DNA of 64,000 nt from Lumbricus terrestris (lineage: Eukaryota > Annelida > Clitellata > Crassiclitellata > Lumbricidae). Where the stretch lies: positions 27,706,997 through 27,770,996 of the forward strand of contig OX457053.1 of NCBI GenBank assembly GCA_949752735.1. The letters are read 5' to 3'. A model generated the notes under the pieces. The model did not search any database. It saw nothing but the letters and a program-made list of their open reading frames with translations, and was not told where the DNA came from. Of the stretch, positions 49,761 through 55,916 are shown one piece after another; positions within the stretch are counted from its first letter, which is position 1; every line of letters begins with the position of its first letter. Both the position numbers and the translations under genes were made by a program.

Positions 49761-52107
49761 ATTATTATTATTATTATTATTATTATTAATATTATTATTA
49801 TTATTATTATTTTCCGGAGACTCTAGAGAAACATCCTATCTCTTCCAGCGCTTGTCGATTACCGTCCAGCGCTTTAATGCCGTGGCCTTCCGCGGTTCTT
49901 TTGTCAAACCAGACTTTGTTGAATAATAATAATACTTACCTATAATAATAATAATAATTATAATTATAATTATTATTGTAGCAGGATTTTGTCGTTGCCT
50001 GTCAGTATTTAATCTCGGCATCTCTGGGCGGAAAGTCCCCCACCGGGGCCCACCCCCAGGAATGATATTCCACCCCCGAAAAATTCGTTAGGTGTATTTT
50101 ACATGTACATACGTACCATTTCGCCCCGCCCCCACACCGCCGGAAAATGACACGCTCGGCTGTTGTTTATGTGTAGGAAAAGGTCGTCAGATTTTAAAGT
50201 GTAGAATTTGCTATCGGAGTTGGTGAGTACCGTGAGTTTATTGGTTACTTAGGCGGAAAGACTAAAAAAATTGCCAGAAAAACTTTCCAGTGAAAGAGTA
50301 TTGTCCCACCCCCAGAAACCTCAATTCCCCGCCCACGCTCGCAAAGCAGGGTACAAGATTAGACACGATGTCTGTATACAGGATCAGAGTCTCTTCTGTA
50401 GTGCACCGGATCTGCCAACAAACGATTGCGGGTTCAATCCTGCAGATTGAACCCGCAATCCATTCTCATTCATTCACTCATTCATTCCAAAAATTTATAT
50501 AGCGCCCCCTTCAGGAGGCCTACTCAGAAGCGCTCCCAAACAGCCATGGCCACAGAGAAAGGTCTTTGACGTAATACAAGTGGTCTGAGTTCATGAGCAC
50601 TTTTGTGTTATGTATGTTCTGCACCCTTGGTCCTGGGCACGACGTTAAACTGCATCCATCCTCCGCCACAGGGAACCAACAACGTCCCTGCGCCGGTCCT
50701 AAGCCCGGACAAAGGCGGAAGGTTTGCCAGATGGGTGGCGATACGCTGGCAGTAAAAGACCAAGACGATTGAAATCCGCAAAAACCACGGCACGAGTGAC
50801 ATAGCGACCCAGATGCTTCAAGGTGTCATGATGTGGAGCTGACATGCACAGGCCGGTCAGGACAGACCAGGGCTTTTTTTAACGTGCAGCTGTACACAAA
50901 ATGTGCAGTTCTAAATGGATTTGTGCAGCTGTAGAAGCACTTCTGTCACAAGTTCTGTGCAGTTAAAACTAGTAAAAAAGCTCATTTGTCATCCGATTGG
51001 AAGTAATTTACCATGGAGAATGGGAAGGGAAAGAAGGGGTTGTGCAGTTCTAAAAATTCCTTTAAAACAGCTCTGGGAAAGTGATTCCACATTAAGGGAC
51101 CCACAATAGCAAAAGCCTGATGATGGGTAAATGAGGCTCGTGACCGAGGTACAGATAGATCAAGGGGGGTCAGCAGAACGAAGACGACGTGAAGCTCCAT
51201 CTGGTGGCATAAAATTTCTTTCATTGTTCTACGTGTGGTCTCTTACCAATCTGTTCATGTGATTGATTGTTCTGTTGTTCCAGAATGCACAGTGTCAGGA
51301 TCGGATGATGGAGCTGGAACACGAAGTGGAAAATCCCAACGCAAAGAACAGGGCGCGGTTCATCGAAGGAAAGGATCCAGAACCACTTGAACTCCTGAAA
51401 CTGATTGAAAAGGTGAGGACAGCGACAAATTATTTGCGAAGAAGAAAAAATTTCATATACAAAAAAATCAGTTGATCAAATTACAATACTGAAACTGGTC
51501 GAAAAGATGCGGAGAGGGAGAAATTATTTGTGGAGAAAAAATTTCTTTTAAGGAAAAAATCACTATTATATTCGTTTTATATTCATTTTATTGAGTTCTT
51601 GCTGACCTACGGCAGCCAGTTACAAATAGAAAATAGTACAGAAAATCATAATAATTGAATCAAATGGGTGGAAGTCAGAAAGAGTGGGCAATGGTTGAGT
51701 ATCTGTAAAGTTTATTAAATTGCAATAAATCCTGTTAATTGCTGCTTTTTGGGATGGGATGAGATGAGAGTACATCTGACCAGAGTTGCTATCAGTGTTA
51801 TTTACGTTTCAACTTACTTTGCAGTTTAAGGCGATGAACATACCCACTACACCACCGTGCCCCACATGCATGTTCGTTGCCTTGGAGCCAGAGGGTTGCA
51901 GGTTCGAATCCACCTCAATTCGCCTCGTAGGGACCTTGGACAAGTCCTTCACTTGCAATTGCTCAATTGCTCAGCGCTTCGGCGTGAAACTCCGATTCAG
52001 TGTCTGCGCTGTAGTCAGGAGTGCTTCTGAGTAGAAATGTATATTGAAGGTGCGCTATAGCAAGTGCACATACATACAAACATACATACGTACATACATA
52101 CATACAT

Positions 52108-52144
<37 letters not shown>

Positions 52145-53856
52145 TACATACATACATACATACATACATACATTACCCTAAACCCCTCCCCAGACCCAGA
52201 ATGTACTGAATACCATTCCATTGTTGTCATGCCATCCTATTCATTGTCTTTTTCCGGCTGCCGCAGCTGGAAGAGCGTCTCGCCACGAAGGAGGAACGCT
52301 CCCTCGAGCTCCAGTTCGTCTCCGAACAAATCTGTCGCCTGAACGTTCGCGCGGAGAACGAAGTGAGATCGGGAAAGACGCACACGCAGAATGTTGCGGA
52401 GAAGGTGAGAATAGACGACATGCAACCATTGAGGGAGCACTTCTGAAAGGCTCTTGCTTCGAGTAGTGGTCAGATACAATACAATCAGGGCTTAAAGTTG
52501 TGGCTGGACGGCGTCCATGCACTCATTTTCAAATCTGAACGCCGTCCTGCCACTTATTTCACCAGCACATCCACTTTAAGCCCTGAATACAATACAATAC
52601 AATGCGATTTTACCAACTCCTTCTGCCGAGTGAAAGGTTGAGTAAAAGAAGTCGTACACTGTCGGGAGTGCCTCTGAGTAGGTACCTTGAAGGGGCGCTA
52701 TATAAATTACGATTGATTGATTGAATGATTGATTGACTGACTGACTGACTGATTGATTGATTGATTGAATGATTGAATGAATGATTGATTGACTGATTGA
52801 TTGATTGCTTGATTGAGGAGCGCCTCTGAGTAGCTACCTTGAAGGGGCGCTATACAAATTACGATTGATTGACTGATTTATTGACTGACTGACTGATTGA
52901 TTGATTCATTGATTGATTCATTGATTGACTGATTGATTTATTGATTGATTGATCGATGGATTGATTGATTGACTGTCAATGATGTTGCAACAGGTGAACC
53001 AGGTGAACGCGAAACTGAAGCACATCACACAGAAGCAGATGGCTTGCGTTGCCGAGCTCGCGATGCTCCAGGCGGAATCCTTCCAGCTTCATCAGCAGGT
53101 TCGAATGAAGGAGACGGTGCTGGAGCAGTGCCACATCCGACTGGAGAAGGGAGAGGCACCGACGGTGGAAATGGAGGTGGAGTGGCTGCAGATGGTGCAC
53201 AGCGAGCGGAGAAGATACGCGGATCGAGAATCAACGCAAGTCGTAAGTAGCGGTGAATCTTTCTTTGTCGCAAGTGATGTTGTGTTGGTTTGCAATGATA
53301 AGGAAATAGCAATCAATCAATCAATCAAACAATCGATTAATCAATACTCAATCAATAATCAATCGATAAAATAATCAGTCAAACAATCAATCAAAGCCTT
53401 TAACAGCAAGAGTTCCCAGTGAGATTGACCCTGATAGAAATGCAGCTGATTTGAGACGAGAGAAAGATGAGGAAAGACTACCAGAGAGAAAGGCGGAGTG
53501 AACTGATTTGGGGAAAGTCCATTCCATAGGGAGGGATCTATTCCGGCAAATGATTGTCACTATCAAGCAAATAGGACTAAGTTAAAACTAAGAAAGAACT
53601 TACGCACTTACGTTCACAGTTGTACATAAGCTGGTATACTACTTTTTTCCAGATGATTGAGCAAGACGCCATCTTCAGCCTCCCTGATGGATCGGCAACC
53701 ACGGCTGAGCCACGTCCAAACGCCTACATACCGGAGGAGGAGCACGAGCTTCCGATTCCTCGACCGTACGGTAAACACGCCCCGTTCCGACCAACGGAAC
53801 GCGGGTCCACGATGCGACACATCCGTAAACCGATGTCGAAGCCAATCGAGATCTAG
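30063..53856 (+). CDS. CCDC146: CCDC146 orthologue, complete, 19 coding exons
   Basis: Large coiled-coil protein of centrioles, axoneme-associated microtubules and the sperm flagellum in vertebrates. Exons: 30063-30359, 31260-31342, 33371-33580, 35732-35789, 36648-36824, 39062-39135, 39726-39953, 40787-40973, 41540-41635, 42628-42753, 43936-44069, 44930-45094, 46073-46297, 47960-48024, 49265-49428, 51284-51412, 52267-52404, 52994-53242, 53653-53856. They total 3009 nt (1002 residues; human is about 955). The N-terminus is acidic (Glu/Asp run near residues 45-55). Diagnostic blocks follow in order: [80 protein letters not shown], and the C-terminal [13 protein letters not shown]...MRHIRKP...KPIEI. 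It is almost wholly coiled coil; no enzyme domain. Introns contain the largest repeats of the window. Confidence 0.96.
30374..30646. repeat. (TTCG)n / (ATTC)n / (ATCC)n compound microsatellite
   Basis: Starts 14 bases past the CCDC146 exon 1 donor; extends the reading frame artificially with FIHS/SFVR repeats. Confidence 0.95.
30646..30835 (-). mobile_element. L2-like LINE 3' end with tetranucleotide tail
   Basis: Minus strand carries a [20 protein letters not shown] trace, the GGTTGGGAGCACCTCTGAG / GAAGAGGCGCTATATAAATTC tail, and runs into the ATGA-rich microsatellite at 30374-30646. First intron of CCDC146. Confidence 0.75.
30999..31135. mobile_element. hAT-type MITE (137 bp)
   Basis: Termini CATGGGCGGAGT and CTACTCCGCCCATG; perfect duplication GCTGATTT at 30991-30998 and 31136-31143. 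Confidence 0.92.
31260..31342 (+). CDS. CCDC146: CCDC146 coding exon 2
   Basis: Residues 100-126, [18 protein letters not shown], aligning with the vertebrate start of the coiled coil. Acceptor GCTCTCAG, donor GTAAAG. Confidence 0.93.
31480..31680 (+). mobile_element. LINE ORF2 extreme C-terminal relic
   Basis: + strand frame [30 protein letters not shown] resembles the last residues of RTE/L2-type ORF2 (RGRPR....L...R.RW). CCDC146 intron 2. Confidence 0.6.
31801..33195. repeat. 1.4-kb GAAT/GAGT tetranucleotide satellite with higher-order period
   Basis: GAAT and GAGT blocks alternate with GACAGAATGAGTG punctuating every ~55-95 bases, more than twenty times. All frames are open over hundreds of codons on the minus strand purely from the repeat. 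CCDC146 intron 2. Confidence 0.97.
33371..33580 (+). CDS. CCDC146: CCDC146 coding exon 3
   Basis: Residues 128-196 including [20 protein letters not shown]. Acceptor CTGTTAG, donor GTAAAC; ends with two bases of a cysteine codon. Confidence 0.95.
33603..33697. repeat. TTGTCTTGTATTGTA repeat
   Basis: Pentamer/decamer array 20 bases past the CCDC146 exon 3 donor. Confidence 0.9.
33754..35056 (-). mobile_element. hAT-type element family B, copy 2 (1303 bp)
   Basis: Reverse-complement relative of 14061-15070; termini CAGCGTTTCCCAAACT / CTTTGGGAAACGCTG; perfect duplication AGGTAGCC at 33746-33753 and 35057-35064. Longer than copy 1 partly because it contains the nested family A MITE 34589-34787. 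CCDC146 intron 3. Confidence 0.94.
34589..34787 (+). mobile_element. hAT-type MITE family A, copy 2 (199 bp), nested
   Basis: Alignable over its length with 8948-9154. Flanks CATGGTGA and CATAGTAA are an imperfect 8-bp duplication. The insertion is absent from the family B copy at 14061-15070. Confidence 0.88.
35195..35440 (-). mobile_element. L2-like LINE ORF2 C-terminal relic
   Basis: Minus frame [20 protein letters not shown] ... resembles LRS.D.L.VP of L2-like ORF2; heavily decayed after that. Confidence 0.6.
35732..35789 (+). CDS. CCDC146: CCDC146 coding exon 4
   Basis: Short 58-nt exon, residues 198-216 ([19 protein letters not shown]). Acceptor TTCTGCAG, donor GTGAGT; phases fit both neighbours exactly. 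Confidence 0.9.
35915..36095. repeat. GATATGAAGATATGCT repeat
   Basis: About 16-bp units (GATATGCTGATATGAA) with point variants in CCDC146 intron 4. Confidence 0.9.
36225..36605 (+). mobile_element. LINE 3' UTR relic (interrupted by a hAT MITE)
   Basis: 36225-36392 plus 36551-36605 align with 48425-48650: both hold GATGTGATG/GACGTGATG, GGCTGCCGAC/GGCTGCCAAC and end TTTGAAATtAAAcGAAG then an ATT-type tail. The MITE 36393-36550 splits this copy. Confidence 0.65.
36393..36550. mobile_element. hAT-type MITE family D, copy 1 (158 bp)
   Basis: Termini CAGGGCTTAAAAT / CACTTTAAGCACTG, with internal GGACGGCGTCCAGGCAC. Flanks ATTGTAAC/ATTGCAAT match 6 of 8; the uninterrupted relative at 48583 has a single ATTGTAAT. 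Confidence 0.82.
36648..36824 (+). CDS. CCDC146: CCDC146 coding exon 5
   Basis: Residues 217-275, 59 codons, [20 protein letters not shown] and onward, directly alignable with the vertebrate protein. Donor GTACTT. Confidence 0.95.
36965..37862. repeat. 24-bp minisatellite, about 37 units
   Basis: Unit GTGCATTCCCACTGCTCACC plus CATA. Because the period is a multiple of three and the unit lacks stops, several frames stay open for 170-280 codons. Variants show higher-order blocks (e.g. near-identical runs around 37400-37510 and 37560-37680). CCDC146 intron 5. Confidence 0.96.
38184..38537. mobile_element. hAT-type MITE (354 bp)
   Basis: Termini CAGGGGCGGATCCAG and CTGTATCCACCCTTG; perfect duplication GCCATGGC at 38176-38183 and 38538-38545. 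Contains two GACTAAAAAAAAGTCATC-type motifs. Confidence 0.9.
38768..38984 (-). mobile_element. tRNA-headed SINE copy 9
   Basis: Full-length copy, antisense in a CCDC146 intron, 80 bp upstream of exon 6. Head GGGGCGCGGTGGTGTAGTGG gives a good A box. Confidence 0.87.
39062..39135 (+). CDS. CCDC146: CCDC146 coding exon 6
   Basis: Residues 276-299 ([20 protein letters not shown]...). Acceptor TTTTTTAG; donor GTAAGT leaves TA, completed to tyrosine by exon 7. Less conserved, supported by phase and position. Confidence 0.85.
39473..39680 (-). mobile_element. tRNA-headed SINE copy 10
   Basis: Copy antisense in CCDC146 ending only about 45 bp from the exon 7 acceptor. Confidence 0.86.
39726..39953 (+). 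CDS. CCDC146: CCDC146 coding exon 7
   Basis: Residues 301-375, long heptad coiled coil starting [20 protein letters not shown]. Acceptor GATCAG, donor GTAAGA. A SINE ends about 45 bases upstream of the acceptor. Confidence 0.93.
40130..40400 (-). mobile_element. Two LINE/SINE-type 3' tails
   Basis: Tails at about 40130-40200 and 40275-40340 with TTTATATAGCGCCTC…CTCAGAAGCGCTCC and TTTATATAGCACCTC…CAGAGGCGCTCCCAG on the + strand, i.e. minus-oriented L2-like ends. CCDC146 intron 7. Confidence 0.65.
40787..40973 (+). CDS. CCDC146: CCDC146 coding exon 8
   Basis: Residues 377-438, [38 protein letters not shown], collinear with vertebrate LDLNLR..REKERDFRNLRKMELLLK. Acceptor TTGCTTAG, donor GTTCGT. 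Confidence 0.95.
41145..41327. mobile_element. Partial hAT-like MITE
   Basis: Shows the interior seen in 38184-38537 (AAAACTGGTATATTTTCCAG, twice, and GTCATCAGATTTT) and a right terminus CTGTATCCGCCTCTG, but no left terminus. Confidence 0.5.
41540..41635 (+). CDS. CCDC146: CCDC146 coding exon 9
   Basis: Residues 439-470, [20 protein letters not shown]..., 32 codons in phase 0. Acceptor ATCAACAG, donor GTAGGC. Confidence 0.94.
41945..42135 (-). mobile_element. L2-like LINE 3' tail with (ATCA)n
   Basis: (ATCA)n at 41945-41973, then GGAATTTATATAGCTCCTC…CTCAGAGGTACCCCTGACCG and a decayed ORF2 end. Minus orientation. Confidence 0.65.
42341..42550 (-). mobile_element. tRNA-headed SINE copy 11
   Basis: Full-length copy, antisense, 77 bp upstream of CCDC146 exon 10. 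Confidence 0.87.
42628..42753 (+). CDS. CCDC146: CCDC146 coding exon 10
   Basis: Residues 471-512, 42 codons, [20 protein letters not shown]...LTRLAAIK. Acceptor CTTCCAG, donor GTAGGT. Confidence 0.94.
42830..43156. mobile_element. DNA element with GGACCGTCC inverted termini
   Basis: Outer termini GGACCGTCCATAA and TTTTTGGACGGTCC, with mirrored TTTTTGACCCTCC / GTGTGACCCTCGG subterminal blocks. It is split by the family A MITE 42936-43111, so the outer element is older. No target duplication seen. Superfamily unassigned. Confidence 0.72.
42936..43111 (-). mobile_element. hAT-type MITE family A, copy 3 (176 bp), nested
   Basis: Reverse-complement copy of 8948-9154 with internal loss; perfect flanking ACAAATGTG at 42927-42935 and 43112-43120. 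Confidence 0.9.
43615..43860 (+). mobile_element. L2-like LINE 3' ends, two fragments
   Basis: 43625-43700: GGGAGCGCCTCTGAGTAG…GGAGCGCTATATAAATG followed by (AATG)n. 43715-43860: a copy of the same ORF2-end family as 208-475 (CTGGTCGGGAATTCACTTGC…TTCATGAGCCTGTCACGCTG). Confidence 0.65.
43936..44069 (+). CDS. CCDC146: CCDC146 coding exon 11
   Basis: Residues 513-556, [20 protein letters not shown].... Acceptor TGCGTAG; donor GTAAAT overlaps the final lysine codon. Confidence 0.93.
44176..44368. repeat. CA-rich alternating purine-pyrimidine tract
   Basis: GCACACGTATGCACACACAT-type sequence over ~190 bases, ending in (CA)n with CGTGCGCGCACAC; Z-DNA-prone composition. CCDC146 intron 11. Confidence 0.85.
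44540..44836. mobile_element. hAT-type MITE (297 bp)
   Basis: Termini CATGGGCGCCCGCA and TGCGGGCGCCCATG, a perfect 14-bp inverted pair; perfect duplication AAGACATT at 44532-44539 and 44837-44844. Ends about 90 bp before CCDC146 exon 12. Confidence 0.94.
44930..45094 (+). CDS. CCDC146: CCDC146 coding exon 12
   Basis: Residues 558-611, [20 protein letters not shown], among the best-conserved blocks. Acceptor CTGTCAG, donor GTAATA. Confidence 0.96.
45107..45323. mobile_element. hAT-like MITE, termini only (217 bp)
   Basis: CAGTGGCGTAGCC and GGCTACGCCGCTG are inverted; no convincing 8-bp duplication. Begins 12 bp after the CCDC146 exon 12 donor. Confidence 0.6.
45560..46000. repeat. GAAT/GGAT tetranucleotide array
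   Basis: ATGAATGAATGGATGA-type array that follows an L2-like tail (45500-45560) and is interrupted at 45856-45935 by a duplicated CCDC146 exon 13 acceptor segment. Confidence 0.93.
46073..46297 (+). CDS. CCDC146: CCDC146 coding exon 13
   Basis: Residues 613-686, [20 protein letters not shown] ... [20 protein letters not shown]. Acceptor CACGAAG, donor GTTTGT. The acceptor and first bases of the exon are duplicated about 147 bp upstream (see findings). Confidence 0.95.
46432..46677. mobile_element. hAT-type MITE family D, copy 2 (246 bp) with tandem repeat
   Basis: Family D ends (CTTAAAG.GTGG / CACACTTTAAGCCCAG) with flanks CCCCCACA and TCTCCACA (6 of 8). The interior is expanded by four 32-bp tandem units (46455-46582). 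Confidence 0.78.
46455..46582. repeat. 32-bp tandem repeat, four units
   Basis: AAGTGCCTGGACGCCCCTTA plus CCTTTCCAAAAG, period exactly 32, inside a family D MITE. Confidence 0.93.
46690..46840 (+). mobile_element. L2-like LINE 3' end
   Basis: + strand sequence CCACATGGAATGGCCCTTCC (WN.LP region) to GGGAGTGCCTCTGAATAG…CAAGAGGCGCTCTATA. Confidence 0.65.
46848..47715 (-). pseudogene. 5'-truncated CR1/L2-like LINE with ORF2 C-terminus and intact 3' end
   Basis: Minus-strand frame 47723-47301 reads [20 protein letters not shown]...[21 protein letters not shown]...[20 protein letters not shown]...[13 protein letters not shown] and stops. It is the standard RT C-terminus of this class, with no internal stop. 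A 3' UTR follows with three ~47-bp repeats (46905-47040), AATAAA within GGGATCAATAAAC, and a terminal (GTTGAA)n run at 46848-46872, the short tandem 3' end characteristic of CR1/L2 elements. Confidence 0.82.
47960..48024 (+). CDS. CCDC146: CCDC146 coding exon 14
   Basis: Residues 688-708, [20 protein letters not shown], matching vertebrate GVQLI...EEICIFYEKINIQ. Acceptor TTTAACAG, donor GTCAGC. Confidence 0.95.
48070..48344. mobile_element. Long-inverted-repeat MITE (275 bp)
   Basis: About 75 bp at each end (TGTAAATAA.AGGACGTAATG inward to GAATTAAAGTG.AATGGCA) are inverted copies, and the centre (TAATAAATAT.ATTATAATAA) is itself palindromic. Class and target duplication not determined. 46 bp downstream of the CCDC146 exon 14 donor. 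Confidence 0.75.
48405..48650 (+). mobile_element. LINE 3' UTR relic (uninterrupted copy)
   Basis: Uninterrupted relative of 36225-36605, ending GAAATAAAATGAAG(ATT)n. Short copies of the same tail also occur near 20105-20150 and 21400-21490. Confidence 0.65.
48815..49250. repeat. (ATT)n-rich zone upstream of CCDC146 exon 15
   Basis: Several ATT/GTT trinucleotide arrays (48815-48940, 49078-49245), the last ending 15 bases before the exon acceptor. Confidence 0.92.
49265..49428 (+). CDS. CCDC146: CCDC146 coding exon 15
   Basis: Residues 710-763, [20 protein letters not shown]...LVTLQIQ. Acceptor GCTTTAG, donor GTCAGT. Embedded between (ATT)n arrays on both sides. Confidence 0.94.
49450..49985. 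repeat. (ATT)n/(AAT)n arrays downstream of exon 15
   Basis: Arrays at 49455-49625, 49710-49815 and 49922-49980, some arranged as inverted AAT/ATT pairs able to form hairpins. Confidence 0.9.
50465..50575 (-). mobile_element. L2-like LINE 3' tail
   Basis: (ATTC)n-like run then AAAATTTATATAGCGCCCCC…CTACTCAGAAGCGCTCCC on the + strand, i.e. a minus-oriented end. Confidence 0.65.
50868..51075 (-). mobile_element. hAT-type MITE family A, copy 4 (208 bp)
   Basis: Reverse-complement copy of 8948-9154, inserted into an L2-like LINE ORF2 relic. Flanks GGACAGAC/GGAAAGTG match only partly. Confidence 0.87.
51076..51225 (-). mobile_element. L2-like LINE ORF2 fragment split by a hAT insertion
   Basis: Minus frame [30 protein letters not shown] breaks exactly where the 208-bp hAT element 50868-51075 begins. 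Confidence 0.65.
51284..51412 (+). CDS. CCDC146: CCDC146 coding exon 16
   Basis: Residues 764-806, 43 codons; [20 protein letters not shown] matches vertebrate NRARFLPGKD. Acceptor GTTCCAG, donor GTGAGG. Confidence 0.95.
51827..52075 (+). mobile_element. tRNA-headed SINE copy 12 with inverted 5' end
   Basis: Bases 51866-52075 are a + strand copy starting inside the head (GTTCGTTGCC), with B box GGTTCGAATCC and the usual tail followed by (CATA)n/(CA)n. Bases 51827-51865 are the missing first ~35 nt of the head, present in inverted orientation (…ACCACCGTGCCCCAC). The result is a fold-back at the 5' end. Confidence 0.82.
52090..52172. repeat. (CATA)n/(CA)n microsatellite, tail of SINE copy 12
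   Basis: CATACATACATA then CACACACACACA then CATACATA, immediately after the SINE end. Confidence 0.93.
52267..52404 (+). CDS. CCDC146: CCDC146 coding exon 17
   Basis: Residues 807-852, 46 codons, [20 protein letters not shown].... Acceptor TGCCGCAG, donor GTGAGA. Confidence 0.94.
52486..52585. mobile_element. hAT-type MITE family D, copy 3 (100 bp)
   Basis: Termini CAGGGCTTAAAGT and ACTTTAAGCCCTG; perfect duplication AATACAAT at 52478-52485 and 52586-52593. 82 bp past the CCDC146 exon 17 donor. Confidence 0.93.
52655..52870 (+). mobile_element. Two LINE 3' tails in a (GATT)n array
   Basis: Near-identical tails at 52660-52711 and 52817-52866 (GAGCGCCTCTGAGTAG..ACCTTGAAGGGGCGCTATA.AAATTACGATTGATTG) separated by (GATT)n/(GACT)n. 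Confidence 0.7.
52705..52975. repeat. (GATT)n array with embedded LINE tail
   Basis: GATTGATT/GACTGACT units on both sides of a second LINE 3' tail (52817-52866); ends 18 bases before CCDC146 exon 18. Confidence 0.93.
52994..53242 (+). CDS. CCDC146: CCDC146 coding exon 18
   Basis: Residues 853-935, 83 codons, [20 protein letters not shown] ... [11 protein letters not shown] ... [14 protein letters not shown]. Acceptor TGCAACAG just 18 bases past a (GATT)n array; donor GTAAGT. Confidence 0.95.
53308..53394. repeat. (ATCA)n array
   Basis: AATCAATCAATC array, tail of the minus-oriented LINE relic 53395-53570; CCDC146 last intron. Confidence 0.92.
53395..53570 (-). mobile_element. L2-like LINE 3' end relic
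   Basis: Follows an (ATCA)n array and reads, on + strand, CCAGTGAGATTGACCCTGAT…GGGGAAAGTCCATTCCATAG, the reverse complement of the WN.LP end of L2-like ORF2. Confidence 0.55.
53653..53856 (+). CDS. CCDC146: CCDC146 terminal coding exon
   Basis: Residues 936-1002 and TAG stop at 53854-53856. Carries the family signature [18 protein letters not shown] and [14 protein letters not shown] at the extreme C-terminus, almost identical to vertebrates. Acceptor TTTTCCAG. Confidence 0.97.
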   Translation: MIEQDAIFSLPDGSATTAEPRPNAYIPEEEHELPIPRPYGKHAPFRPTERGSTMRHIRKPMSKPIEI

Positions 53857-53982
53857 GCACGACACGCCCCGCTCTCCCCCGTCATGCCAGATCTATGCGT
53901 TTTTATTAATTGCGTTTTTCGTATCTGCCAATCATTATCGTATCATGATGTGCTGCAGTTGTAGCGATTGTCCTGTGTGGTT

Positions 53983-54453
53983 CAGTGCCGGATTTTCTAT
54001 TAACGCTTTGCCAGTCGAAGTGTTGTACCAGGTAAATGGTATATGGGAAATCCTATAGGCTCGGTCGGTAAAGGGGTAAGCTAAAAAAAAGCTACAGCTT
54101 AGGGTCTCACAATTTCACGTGCACAAATTTCTTGTATATATATAATTATATATGTATAGTATATTTTAGTGAATGCTAAAATGATTTTAAAATTACATTT
54201 AGGCACTTTAGGGTATGCTACGTTAGAATCTACGATAGAGATTAAGCCAAGAAAATGATTAATTTCTAATGCGCATATGCATTCATATGAAAATAATTTG
54301 AATTTCTTACTTTAAATGCCTTGCTATTAGTTAATTAAAAGGCGTATATATATATTTTCAAGGTCTGTAAGACGTTCTGGTGTAATTTGTTTTAACAAGG
54401 GGTCTCCAAGTTTCATACGGCTTAGGGCCTCACCAAGTCTAAATCCGGCACTG
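53983..54453. mobile_element. Possible DNA element with CAGTGCCGGATTT termini (471 bp)
   Basis: CAGTGCCGGATTT and AAATCCGGCACTG are a perfect 13-bp inverted pair; no target duplication found. Lies in the CCDC146 3' flank or UTR. Confidence 0.6.
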
Positions 54454-54516
54454 CATCAGTTTTAAGTAGACTGCAGGGCAAGTTTGAAATAAGGCGAGAT
54501 AATATGTTGATACTTG

Positions 54517-54750
54517 CTTCATTTTTTATAGCCCAATTTTTTCTTGCTGTTGAGCCTTTGTCAGAAATGGCGTTGGGGGTTTCAGAGCGTGATAGTTACT
54601 TCTTTTTTATAGCCCAAATTCTTGCTGTTGTGTCAGAAATGACGTTGGGGGTTTCAGAACATGATAGTTACTTCTTTTTATAGCCCAAATTCTTGCTGTT
54701 GAGCCTTTGTCAGAAATGACGTCGGGGGTTTCAATGCGTGAAGTTATTTT
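54517..54750. repeat. ~78-bp tandem repeat, three units
   Basis: TTTTATAGCCCAAATTCTTG, CTGTTGAGCCTTTGTCAGAA, ATGACGTTGGGGGTTTCAGA recur three times with one internal deletion. Confidence 0.9.
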
Positions 54751-54956
54751 TAAGGAGAATTTCAATTTCATGTGCATTCTTTCACGATGCGTTTTGATTT
54801 ACCTTATTCGTACAGTATTCTGTTATTTTTGTACGGGGCTGATGCTTTTGCAGCCTTTTTATCACTTAGGCTCGGAGTGTCAATTATTTCCATCTGTGCT
54901 TATCAAGTGAGACAATCAGGCATGTGTTTGATTATAGTGTCAGTGAACTTTATGCA

Positions 54957-55370
54957 GTTCGTGGTTTGCTATCAGACATTCAATGTGTTACTGAAATGTT
55001 CACATTAGACTCTTGTCCTTGGTTTTAGTTGGTCCTTAGACAGTGACCTTGTTTTAGCATGGTCCTCTGCTTTGCTTTATACATGTTTTAACGTGATCCT
55101 TGCTCTATACATGTTTTAACGTGGTCCTTTGCTTTATACCTGGTTTGCTATCGGACATTGTGTTACTGAAATGTTCACATTAGACTCTTGTCCTTGCTTT
55201 CATTTGGTCCTTAGACAGTGGACATTGTTTTAGCATGGTCCTCTGCTTTGCTTTATACATGTTTTAACATGGCTCTTTGCTTTAATTTACGTGTTGTAAC
55301 ATGGTCCTTGTTTTACACATGTTTGAGAATGGTTTTCTGCTCTATACATGTTGATGTTTTAACAGGTCCT
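54957..55370. repeat. ~180-bp duplication plus short GTTTTAACATGGTCC repeats
   Basis: TGTTACTGAAATGTTCACAT and ACTCTTGTCCTTG.TTT.A.TTGGTCC occur at about 54986 and 55160; GTTTTAACRTGGTCCTTTGC recurs six or more times. Confidence 0.85.
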
Positions 55371-55916
55371 TTGCGTTACTCCTAATTCCGTCCAAATCCT
55401 TTCTATTCAGATTGATATTAATCTTAGTTCGATTATTTCTATTAGGATTTTTTAATCATGCAGAAACATCAGCCTACATCAAGCGAAAGCCTATTCTTCA
55501 CAACCAGTGGCTTACTTTTTTGACCATACCCACGTAATACCTAAGCAGCTTCTGCTTATAATATTCCATACAGCTTAAACTGAAAACCTGTACAGTCGTG
55601 AATACATAATTGCATAAGTCTGTTTAAAGGAATTTGTAAATAATATGTAGTTTGTAAATTGTGTGTTCAGGTCTGAACCTGCGATCCCAGTTTAATAACA
55701 GAACTCACGTTAAAAGCTTTTCCAACAGTTTTCAGCTACAAATTTGTTACCGCTTTTGTTCAACTATGCACATACATGCATGTTTATGTAGCTTTGTATT
55801 TTAAGCTGATTATGTCATACTTAACAATTATCAATGACAGTATTTCTAATCAAGTAATTGTTTGCTAATATCTATTTGTACAGAAAAATGAAGTATTTTC
55901 TTGAATGCACTTTAAG

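Noticed and set aside
50020..50330. hAT element with CTGGGCGGAAAG / CCCCGCCCACG ends
   Set aside because: The terminal match is short and flanks do not duplicate; boundaries cannot be supported.
52976..53312. Alternative open frames on both strands over CCDC146 exon 18
   Set aside because: Shadows of a GC-rich coding exon; only one frame matches CCDC146 and joins its neighbours in phase.
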